Assembly (NCBI GenBank): GCA_013365325.1
Contig: JABVXV010000181.1
Location: 60,501-124,500 of the forward strand
Length of the DNA: 64,000 bases
Reading direction: 5' to 3'
From: Dipetalonema caudispina
Taxonomy: Eukaryota > Nematoda > Chromadorea > Rhabditida > Onchocercidae
Shown here: one piece after another, positions 53,401 through 64,000 of the stretch
How the letters are laid out: every line of letters starts with the position of its first letter
How positions within the stretch are numbered: position 1 is the first letter of the stretch
The notes under the pieces: generated by a model
The model's database searches: none
Told to the model about the DNA's origin: nothing
The model's input: only the letters and a program-made list of their open reading frames with translations
Translations under genes and position numbers: made by a program

Positions 53401-55498
53401 AATTGATCATCATAGATGGTCACTTTTAGTTCGTTCTGATTAATAACCATTTCGGATTTTGAAATGATTTCATTCCACTATTAAGTATTAATGATTCGGT
53501 TGCAATGGTTTGTCAGACAAAAAAAAGGGAATGAATGACTTTAATAACAAATATTACGAAAATTCAGTACAATGCTGCAATAAAACTTTGAAAAATATTG
53601 TCCTTAAAATAAGCAATGATATAAGCATAAGCTTAAATTCCTTACCACTTTGATAGGTTTCTTTTTTTAATAAGTACTTTTGTTAAACTTTAAACAGATG
53701 CCTATTTACCTTTTGCAATATCATTAAATTTACATTATTTCATATGAAATCAGCATTTAATTAATAGTTATATTGTGTTAAAATCATTGTAATTATAAGA
53801 TTAATAATACCGATCATTTATGATACCAATATGACTTTTTTCTACAAATGATGAAAATTCCGATTTAATTAATGTAACATATATTCGTACACAAGATAAT
53901 ATCATCATGTCGGATGTATAACATTTAAGAATACTCAGTTCATTGATTAATTTAGAAATATGCGACAATTATGAATACTATTCAAATCATTGTCATTTTG
54001 AATGAAATAAATAAAATAACACAAAATTTATAGAGAAGAAAATTATACAGCTGCATAAATTTCACGAAGGTATTGTATTAAGTTAATATAAAATATTTAT
54101 AAATGCATATCACTGCTAATTATTTTCAACTATACGTTAATTATAAGTTTTTAACGCTAGAATGATTTATTGTATACGGCAATTATCAAGTAAGTTTAAA
54201 ATTGTTCATTTTTTTTCCTGATTTTATAAATGATTTATAAACGCTTATATAATGACTTTATGACACCGTATACTGCAATACGTAATAGTCAGCTCTGATA
54301 CGTTTGATCAATGTTTGAAATTTTATCGCAAAAAAAAAAAAAAACATAATCACCAGAAAAGGAAAAATTAAATTTTCAAACTATGAATTAAATATTTAAC
54401 GAAAATAAAATTATCTTCAACATAGCATATTGTATCATATTGACATCTTCACTTTTTAACACTTCAAAAAAGTAAATTAAAATTTAAAATCAAAGCTATT
54501 GGAATTATGAATTTCCTAAATTATCCTACATAAAAATTTTCGAGTGGAAAGTATGTGAAAGTATATGAGTAAGAAGAGAATATCTAATTCAATCATTTTA
54601 CTATTTTATGTTAATTACTGCTATTTTTGAAAAATTCAAATCAAAGTTTATTTTATGATTGTATGATCCAATCCAACATTATGATATCTTTCTACAAACT
54701 ATAATCTCATATATTGCCAGGTTGCAATCACATTATTTCATATTGTAAATCGCGTAAATTAGTTTGCATCATTTAGATCACTACTACATAAGCAAAAAAA
54801 TTCCAACGTAATAGTAGATGAAATAAACGTAATAAAACATTTCGTTGTGCGAAAAGAAAAATTTAAGTTTTTCAAAAAAAAAAGACTTTACAAACTTAAC
54901 CATAAATAATATGCTAAACAATTTAAGGAAATAAATAACTATAAAAAAGAAAAAAAACGCACCATAATCGATTAAATATCAAATTGAATTTCCTTAACTT
55001 TTTTTTTTTTAAGAATACTAATCCTAAATCCAAAGAAATACATTGGCACACATTTATTTGTTCCATTCATTTATTTAGCTAATTTGAAATATATTTAATA
55101 TAATGCATATAGCTAATTTGAATGTAATTGTAGCAATAATTTGTCCATATTTCGTAGACTATTTGATTTCCATTAACTTGTGCTAATTTATAATATATCA
55201 TTTCCTATTATTGATACTAATAATAGTAAATACAGTTAATAATAAGATATCCTAGAATATTCCGTCTAAATTTGATCTATCAATCGCATTTTATACGTTC
55301 GTTGTTACATGCTTCTCTTTCTAATTTATTTCATCATACTGCTAACAAAGTAATACAATATAAATTACTTTACTTTTGTTTGATTTAAAAAATTACCATG
55401 TTTTTATTTCATTTTTTTACTTTCTTATTTTTTTGTCACTTTATTTTATACGATATTCTTTAGGATCAATTATAGCATGCAAATTGAATAACTTTCAA
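53401..55498. other. Intergenic, AT-rich
   Basis: About 2.1 kb between tRNA-Leu and the APMAP-like gene, presumably containing that gene's promoter. No exon or RNA gene recognised. Confidence 0.55.
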
Positions 55499-58400
55499 AT
55501 GGTAAGGCATAAAATAAATCGATCTAATCAACGCCGATTTCGTCATGGTGTGTTAGGAGAAGATTCATCATTATCAGCAATAATATATTCACCGAAAACT
55601 AAGAAACTACGACAATTTCCAGCGTATGTTTGATAAGTTTTAAAATTTTAAACTTAAAAATTTCATCTTAAATCTCTAAAAACTTTTTCCATATTATGAA
55701 CAAAATTTTCGATTGTATTTTTAGCTATCAACGCTTTTGTTTGTTTTTATTCGGTTTATTTATTTCGGTTATTTTGGCAATATTATTGCACTATCACATT
55801 TCAAGTGGACCTATTCAATCTGTAAAGTACAGGTAAAATTTGAAATTTAACTTTTATGAATCTGTTTTGAAAATCAAATTACTTATACTAAACTTTGCCA
55901 TACAAAAATGATCTCATACCTAAAACGAAAAATGAAATGTTGCAATTATCAAAAATTATTTCAATTTCGATATACACAAAGGCATAAAAAATTTTGGAGA
56001 AATATTTTTCGATATTTCGAATCTTTGACTAAGAAAAGTTTTTCCATTTTAATAATTTTGATATCAACCTATTTATACTAATTAGCTAAATTTCGCAAAA
56101 AAAAAATGAAAAAATAAAGTGATGAAATATTATTATTTTTGCAGCATTTCACTTTTACTATCTACCATAGGACTAGAAAAAATATTAATGTTTACGAAAG
56201 TGAAATCAAAGTATTATGATAGATAGTAAAGATAATTAGTAATTATTAAATAGTAATAGATATAAAATATATAACAAATTATATTTTTCAAAAGAACAGA
56301 AAACTATCGATTGTTTGGTTGCTTTTTTTCTTCAGTATTCCTCCTCAAAAATAAAATATAACACGTTAGGTTCTTTGTAACTTATGGAAGTAATTAATTG
56401 TTAAATTAATTTTAGTTTTAGACTTCCAAAACCACCGAAACTTACGGGTGCTTTAAAACCAAATCAAGAATTAACACGTGCAGAAATATTATTGCTGAAT
56501 AAAATTAATGGACCAGAATCGATTGCAATACATGAAAAAAACAAAACTATATATGTTGGACTTAAAACTGGTTCCATTGCTGCAATTAAAATTGATAAAT
56601 TTAAAAATGTATGCATAGTTTAATATCATCCCCTTTAAAAATGCCTAATTCTTTGATATATTCTAGTTTGGGTACGATAACTGCAAGTCAGAAAATTCTC
56701 TCCCTATGATATAAGTTGACAAATCCGTACTTAAAATAATTCGGAATCCTTGCCGAAAATAATTAACACATAAAAATACATAACAGTAAGATATATTCTA
56801 GCTTAATTTATCACTAATTATCATATTATCAATAGGCGAAATTGGTGAAACGTTTCAAATTATTTAATAGAGCGGAATATGATAGACCATGTGATGGAAG
56901 CTATCATTCATTATCGGAATGTGGCCGTCCTTTAGGAATACGATTCAATCGGAAAAATCCGGATTTATTACTAATTGCTGATGCTTATTATGGATTTTTC
57001 GAAGTTAACATTCAAAATGGTATAAGCATTTAAAAAAAAAGAAAACTAATATCAAAATAATCTATTAGTAAATCGAATATCTCAATACCTTCAATTTTTA
57101 ATTTAGCGATCAAGCTTGCCAGATTAGTTGATAACAATAAATTTTAAGTCATCAAAATCGGGAATCAGCAACATTTGAAACATTTTTCTCAACAGAAATA
57201 TTGATCTAAAGTTTCCAAATTTCAGAAATTTTTGAAAAAATTTTAAGTTTTATTAATTCTGAATTATTCACTTATTACCTTTTTTCTTCTAGAAATATTT
57301 AAATTAGCAAAAATTTAAACATAGTTTTCCTTATTCAATTTTTTTTCAGCACTCTGAATAATTATCAACTTTCCATTCGTCTTTTCAAAGAAAAAAAATC
57401 CTGAAAAAATATTTATGTTTTTATATATACATATATACATACAATTTTAGAGACGATAAGACGAATTCTGAAGCCTGGAACTAAGATATCACGCGGTTAT
57501 TCTCGACCAGTTGTTCATTTTAATGATTTCGATATTAGCCAAGATGGGAAACATATTGTTTTTACTGAACCTTCTTATCGTTTTGCTGATCGTGATTGTT
57601 TTTATGCAATGGCTGAACATAGACCGGATGGAAGGTAAATTGTTATCTCAGTTCAAATTTAAAGTTAATGAATTCATAATTTGATTTAAATTATTCATCT
57701 AGATAAAAATACAAAAATCACTAATACGTTACAATATTAATGATTTTTGCAATTTCTTGTCATGGAAATTTATCAGACATTTTCCTGAATTTAATTTAAA
57801 TTCAAGGTTTCGAAATAATAAATTTTAAGTTATTTAAATCATTGTTATTGATTTCTTGGAAAATTATAAATTCTTTTCCCTAAAGTAGAATAAAAATAGA
57901 GATCGATTTACAAAATTTCATTTTAATCATATTTTTATTTAGATTATTGCATTACAATATGCATACAGGTATACTCCGTGTACTGATCGATGATTTACAT
58001 TATCCGAACGGCGTAGAGTTTGATAAGACAGGCAAATGTGTATTTTTCTCCGAAATGGGCAATCTTCGAATACTTAGGTCAATTTTTTACTTCTAAATTC
58101 ATCGAAGAATGATCAGGTTAATGTTTAAATAACGATTTTTTTTTGAGTTCCCTATCTTTGAATTCTAATTTAAACTTAAATTTTTAAAACTGTGCAAGTC
58201 ATTAAATCTTTTTTTCAAATTGTAAATGAAATTTTTAACAGTTTTTTTCTGCACCGCCATCAAATATTCACTTTATTCATTTCCTTCACAAAAATTTGAT
58301 AAATTTCATTTTCAGATACTGTTTCAATTACAAACTTGAGAAATATACAATTGTAGCAAGTAATTTACCCGGATATCCGGATAATATTCGAACAGCCAAT

Positions 58401-59249
58401 AATGGCATGTTATGGGTACCACTTGGCCAAACTCGTTTAGAAGATGATGCTTGGATTACTGAAAGACCTTTTTTGAGGGATATTGTTGCAATGGTAACCT
58501 TATTTTATTTATTCTATCTTTTTGTAGATTAAAAAAGTTAAGTTTGTGTTTATTAAATGGTCAAAAATCCGAAATTTACCAGGAATATTTAATAATTAGT
58601 ACATATGTTTTCTTGGATATTATAGGTAGAATTTTTCCTCTTTTATTGTTTTTGCCAGCAGTAATTCTGAAATCCTTGTTAACATTAAACATTTTTTCTT
58701 TTATTGACAAAATTTCCGGAAAAATGTTCAGTAAAAAAATACCGCGCTAAGAAATTCTATGGATACTGTACATGAACAGTATCCATTACAAATTCCATGC
58801 TGTTTCACATGGATACAGTATACAAAAAATATCCAGTAAAAACTAATACTGTGGATACTGTACATGATATTATAGGTAGTAAAAAGTCATGCGTTTATGA
58901 CAATTCTGGATTATTTCTTACCCAAATATGGTTTATTATTGCTTATTGATCCAACTAATGGTACTATTATGCGAAGTTTCCATGATCCGAGTGGTTTAAC
59001 TATAAGTTCAGTTTCTCAGGTGATGGTTTTGTTCATTAAATAGGATATTATCATTATTTTATATTCCATATCTTTGTATATCATCCAAATTTTTTCATTC
59101 TATTTCGAATAACCAATGATGGTTAGAATGAAAAAAAAAATGTATTAATCACAATGTTATAGGCAATCGAATTGGACGATGGTACTATTTTACTTGGTGG
59201 TGATAATAACATGTTCTTGGCCAGATTTAAACCATCAACAATGTTGTGA
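55499..59249 (+). CDS. APMAP / strictosidine-synthase-like type II membrane protein
   Basis: This belongs to the strictosidine-synthase-like family of six-bladed beta-propellers, closest to animal APMAP (adipocyte plasma membrane-associated protein), which has arylesterase activity in mammals. Nine exons join in phase: 55499-55623, 55725-55832, 56422-56608, 56836-57019, 57451-57634, 57943-58077, 58316-58493, 58876-59019 and 59163-59249 (443 aa). A basic cytosolic N-terminus (KINRSNQRRFRHG) precedes one membrane anchor (FCLFLFGLFISVILAILLHY). Propeller motifs follow: GPESIAIHEKNKTIYVGLKT, CGRPLGIRF, LIADAYYGFFEV, HFNDFDISQDGKHIVFTEPS, LLHYNMHTG, YPNGVEFDKTGKCVFFSE, LPGYPDNIR, GMLWVPLG and LLLLIDPTNG. 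The start is the ATG preceding MVRHK; the frame is open further upstream but AT-rich. The Asn-Gly and Pro-Asn-Gly sites near the calcium centre are kept. It converges on the second PP1-like gene. Confidence 0.92.
58761..58867. repeat. GGATACTGT repeat cluster in APMAP-like intron 7
   Basis: A perfect 9-bp inverted repeat, GGATACTGT at 58761 and ACAGTATCC ending at 58784, is followed by GGATACAGTA at 58811 and a second GGATACTGTACATGA at 58853-58867. The last copy ends just ahead of the exon 8 acceptor. Confidence 0.85.
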
Positions 59250-59681
59250 TATGCTTTTTTGAAGCGAAAGAAAAAGAAAAAAAACGATTCATTTTCATTC
59301 TGAAGTCATTGAACTATTTAGAAGATTTCTATTTCTTATTTTGGTATCTCATACAACTGTTTAAATGAACTGATGAAAACTTATTCTTTAAAATATACAA
59401 TATGCTTGAGTTTAGAAATCAAAACAAATGAACTGATAAGACTTATTTGTTTTGAACTGATGAAAATTTATTCATCAAATGAACTGACGAAAACGAAACA
59501 GAATTAATTTATTTTCTGATCAACTATTGTTAATAATTAATAATCATAAAAAAGAATAATGACGATAATAATAATGATAACGATAATAGCGATAGTAATA
59601 ATAATAATAATAATATAATGACAAAACAAGCGAGAAAATTTTAAAAATTATCACGAGAAAAGGAAATAACGGAAAGGAAAA
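59250..59681. other. Short convergent spacer with ATR-type repeat
   Basis: The 3' ends of the two convergent genes are only about 430 bp apart. The space contains imperfect AACTGATGAAAA-type repeats (59360-59500) and an AAT/GAT trinucleotide tract (59560-59620). Confidence 0.7.
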
Positions 59682-62307
59682 TCACATTTTGACATCTTCC
59701 TCATTTATCGCATCATCAATATCCACTTCATCTTGTTTACTTGATCGTACTTTTAACCGATATTTGCTTGGTGTTAGGGTAATAAATGAACATCGTAATT
59801 CTTCATCAACTGCTAGTACTGCACCACTATTATTGAATTTACCGCAATAATTTGGAGCCGAAAATACGGTAATCATATGGCGACCAGCAAAAAATTCATA
59901 ACCATCCTTAAAAAATATATTTTAATTTTACTTAGATTATAATTATTGACAACGTATTTAGGAAAGATTAGCAATAATAAGTAAGCTTATTTACTTGATT
60001 TCAAAATTTTTTTTCACAAAAAAATAAATTTTAGTTTGAAAAAAATTTACATAATTAAAAAATAGGTCAAAATTTATTCAACAAATTATTTCACTGAAGA
60101 AATTATTATTCACATACAATTTATTTATAAATAAATGGTTGTCTAAAAGATGAATATGATAAATAATTGTTGTAACATATAACAATGATTACAATATTTA
60201 ATAAGTTATGGATAAATACTTAAATGAATATTGGAGTATTAATTCCATTTCTAAAATACGACATAATTACGTTGAATTTATTGAACAATTTATAACAACA
60301 ATTATTATTTTAAGAACAATTTACCTGTACAACTTGATGAGCTCGTACAATAAAATCTAATTCACACTGTTGACATATTGCTAGTACTGCACTTTGATTG
60401 AAATGATGCGAAATGCCTCTTATGGATGGCCCAAAATTTGGATCATTTGGCCCGTTTGACATATTAGAATCTGGATCAGACCTGTAATTTACATTTATAT
60501 GATTACAGATTGGGTAATAATTGTAATTTTCATTAATCTTTCAAATATATTTCTAAATGAATCACTGCATAACATACCATAACAAATCAACTTCTATGCT
60601 ATCATCGATCGGATCCACTGGTCTTTTTAAATGTCTTAGAGTATCAAGATTTGTCAATTTAGGTGATAAGCCACCATGCATGCAAAGTATACGTTTACCT
60701 ACACGTGCTGCAAATGGTAACCAATTGAATAAATCCTGAAATTTTCAAATTTATGAAATTAATAACTAGTAGCGACTATTAATTTTTAGTTATATCTACA
60801 AATTTTCACTTATGAAATAATGAAATGTTTTTTTTTATACAAATTTTTATACCTGAAATTTGATCCATAATAAATCACCATTTTGGAATCTTTCTTCTAA
60901 CTCATCCCGAAAACCATATGTTTGATTTATGAGTGAACATTCATGGTTTCCTCGTAACAAGAAAATTTTTGCCGGAAAGCGAATTTTTAAAAGTAGTAAC
61001 AAGCATATTACTTCCAAACTATTTGGACCTCGATCAACATAATCACCCATAAAGAGATATCTCTGTAACATATTTTAATGAATATCGGAAATGAAACAAA
61101 AGATATGCTAATTGCACTGCTTAATCTTTTCCTGAAATAAACATAAAATTTACCAAATGAATGGTATTTCTGACTGATTCAATTAGCGGAAATTAAATTT
61201 AAGCATTTTACTTTGCAAATATCTCAATTAAGTTAGTTTTCAATTAAAAAAGATTTTTTATCTGTCGACCTCGTAGGGTGGTCGACCGCATTGTTGAAAA
61301 ATTCGTAAAAGATCCACAAATTGTCCATGGATGTCGCCGCAAATATTAACAGGCGCGGTAATTTCCAAAAGAGTACATTCTTTTTGCAATATTTCTCTGT
61401 AAAAAATGAATTAAAAGAAGAAAAGATAATAATTTCAGCTGTTTTCGAAAACATTATTGAATTTTTTAATTTAAGAAGTCATATTTTCGAATCGACGTGC
61501 AGCTTTTGCCAGTCTCGTAAGTTTTATACTTTGACTTTTTTGACTTAAAAATTTCTTATTTTAAAAATCTAGAAGCTTAATTAGTGATTAAATTAAGTCA
61601 AATAAGTAAAATTTGGTCAGTCAGGATCTAATTGAAAATTAAATCAACAATTTTATAACTGAGTTAGTTAAATAATTAAAAATTAACAAGTTCGATAAAC
61701 TCAAAAAATAAATCTTAAAATAATTTTTGTTTGTTTTTCTTAAGATATTTGAAATGAAATTGGAAATTAACAGACTTAGAACGCGCAATCATCCGTTCAA
61801 TAACAGTAATATCTTTGAGTACGTCATTTACCACTTTACGATTTCTCGAATCTATCGTAATACAATTGAATAATTTCATTATCAAATTATCAGCTTCTTT
61901 GTCTGATAAAATTTGTGAACTAATTTCACGAGCTGATCCTATAACCTTTGTACAATAGTAATCCAAATGATAAAATTTAAAAACAAAAAAAATTACTTAT
62001 TTTCTCTCAAATATTCACCAATTTTATCAATTAATCACTGATTGCAATTGAATACAATTTTTAGGGTTAAGAAAAAAAAGTCGAAAAGTTCCCCATTAAT
62101 TGCAAACATTTCTTTTTTTTCTATAAAATTGTTATAAACTATTTAAATTTTAAAGGTTTAGATCAAATTATAATATTTACAAAATTTCTTATCTGTTTTT
62201 ATTCGCTTTTATTTTTAACCTGTTGATGGTTCATTTGTTGTTGTAGGAATTTTCGTTTGAGAGCTAATGCTTCCAACTGATGAAGACGATTGCATCAGAA
62301 AAACCAT
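59682..62307 (-). CDS. PP1-type serine/threonine phosphatase with extended termini
   Basis: This is a second PPP-family phosphatase of the PP1 type. Seven exons join in phase: 62220-62307, 61776-61938, 61270-61396, 60853-61062, 60578-60735, 60325-60481 and 59682-59906 (1128 nt, 375 aa, against about 330 for canonical PP1). The N-terminus is Ser/Thr-rich ([20 protein letters not shown]). The core is intact: [83 protein letters not shown] and [16 protein letters not shown], so all metal ligands, the catalytic His and the Cys of the beta12-beta13 loop are present. An insert follows SDPDS ([17 protein letters not shown]). The C-terminus is an acidic tail ending NEEDVKM. It is far closer to ordinary PP1 than the gene at 3640. 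Extra-length PP1s in nematodes are often germline-expressed; that is inference here. Confidence 0.9.
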
Positions 62308-64000
62308 TTACAGTTGATATTTGATTAAAATTCATACGAAATATTTTACTTCCACTAAATCTTTAAACGACCAAATTTATTATTTCATCTAAAAAGTTTC
62401 AAACTGAATCAATCATTTCATTCCTTTTTATACGTTCACTATCATTTTGCTTTTCAAATTAATTTTTGTTATGCAAATCTTTGTTTTTTTACTAATTTTA
62501 ATAATCATTGTAAAATTTGAATTTTCATTTTTTTTTTTTCATTTTTAATCAGCTGCATAATTCAGAAGTGATATAATCCGAATAATGCAATAGGGTGATA
62601 AGATAAATTTGAGTGATCGATTGTAGAAAATAGCAAAAATTGCACCTCTTGAAAGATAAGGAATTTTTTGTAGAAAACAATAAAATTTAATGATTTCTAG
62701 TTTATAATTTCAATGATTTAATAAATTAATAATTTAATAGTGCAGCAATTCTTTTTTATCTGAGGTATTTAATTAGTAATTAATGCAGTGTGGAAGCCAT
62801 GCAGTCATTATCATAATGAAATGCATGTTTAATTTCTTTATCGTTGAATAGATCAATTAACACAATATACTTTTTAATTTTGGTGCCAAAATACGAACTT
62901 TGAGTTATCTCGAAAATAATCAGATCTTCTTAAACATTATAATTCTACATCAGGATTGAACAAATATAAAGATCTTTATCAAAATGCAGAAGTATACATA
63001 GAAAACAGAAAGAGAAAGAGACGAAGAGAGAAATAAAAGAAAAAAAAAATAATTAAAAAAGTTTTTTTTTCTTTGCATACAAAAAGTATACTTAAAAAGA
63101 AAAAAGAATGAAAGAGAAAAAAAAAACGAACAAGAGAGTGACAAAAAATTAATTAAAAACTTTATTATTAAGAAATCAAAACGTTTATTGCCACGAAAGA
63201 TATTGTCAGTGCTAATCGCTTATTAATTTTTTTGTAAAGATATTAAAAAAAAAAAAAAAAAAGAGAGAAGTAAAATGCAAATTAGTATGCAAGAGAAATG
63301 ATAAATAAATAAATAAATATATATGTGTAATAATAGAAAGGTTGATTTCTCGAAATGTTATGGCTTCTTTTGATGATCACAGTGCCTGATAGTACTTTCT
63401 TATACAGTATGACAAATTGATCCATTTTTAGCAAACTAGCAATTGTCTCAATAATTTACGCTGATTGGTTCATTAAGCAATTTTATAAATTGGCTTAAGA
63501 CGATGATCAACAATTTGTTTTTTTTTTTTTTTTTGTTTTAACACAATTTAAAAAAAAAATCACTTTTAAACAAGTTAAATTAGATAATATCAATTTTAAA
63601 TTATTTAAAATTAATATAGAAAAAGAATTGGTTTATTTGATTAAAAATACAAAATGGTTATGAATTAATCGAAGTATTTTAGGATATTTTAAAAAATAAT
63701 TTATTGTTATGAAAGGTAGATAAATTTCATTTGAATTGATAAACTAATGTATCGATTTCCTATCTACTACCGGTGAATCTGGGCGACTCATTCGTTTTGT
63801 TTTTTAACTATTTGAAATTTTAAACCAAGTGAAATATTTTTTACTACTTAATCGACTGAAGGAAAAAGTATGAAAATGTACAAAAATAGATAGTGAATTA
63901 TTGATTAATTAATACGATTCATTCATTTTAAGTTGACTGATATTTATGTCTTTTTATTAACTGACATAGCATAGATTAGAGCTGTTTTTAAAGACTTCTG
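62308..64000. other. Right-edge non-coding stretch
   Basis: AT-rich sequence upstream of the second PP1-like gene, likely including its promoter. A plus-strand purine tract lies at 63000-63140, with poly-A and poly-T runs near 63245 and 63518. No exon or RNA gene recognised. Confidence 0.55.

Overview
The window reads as nuclear DNA of a parasitic nematode of the spirurid/filarial kind. It is very AT-rich. Genes are split into many small exons with GT...TTTTCAG-type introns of a few hundred bases, longer than is usual in Caenorhabditis. It carries an ODR-4 gene and two divergent PP1-type phosphatases. The species cannot be named from sequence alone. All gene models were joined by hand from reading frames, splice-site phase and remembered family alignments. 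Where phase and total length agree the exon boundaries are probably right to a base or two.

Left part (0-24 kb). An unrecognised minus-strand gene runs off the left edge (234-1956). A plus-strand PP1-like phosphatase with an acidic N-terminal extension follows (3640-6728). Then come minus-strand genes: RECQ5-type DNA helicase (7801-13273), a possible mini-gene with a CUE-like helix segment (13445-14152), the GPI-transamidase subunit PIG-T (14872-19381), and a small zinc-binding protein of unknown role (21352-24181).

Middle part (24.2-40.7 kb). This is a gene desert of about 16.5 kb. It holds poly-A/T runs, purine-rich tracts, microsatellites and at least three families of diverged short tandem repeat. 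I see no exon in it that I would defend.

Right part (40.7-64 kb). A tight minus-strand run contains an unrecognised multi-exon gene (40775 to about 43600), odr-4 (44538-47971) and an RNF5/RNF185-type RING ubiquitin ligase (48673-50429). Next are a tRNA-Gly(TCC) on the minus strand and a tRNA-Leu(TAA) on the plus strand. A plus-strand APMAP/strictosidine-synthase-like six-bladed propeller protein (55499-59249) converges on a second, minus-strand PP1-like phosphatase (59682-62307).

Functional reading. PIG-T, ODR-4 and RNF5 all act at the endoplasmic reticulum membrane (GPI anchoring, receptor maturation, ER quality control), and APMAP is a type II membrane protein. This may be coincidence; only the close head-to-tail spacing of the minus-strand genes hints at shared transcription.

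The points most worth a second look are two introns whose splice sites appear to be one base away from canonical (PIG-T and odr-4), a 115-nt near-perfect hairpin in the last RECQ5 intron, a duplicated splice donor in the leftmost gene, the two divergent PP1 paralogues, and three protein genes I could not assign to any family.
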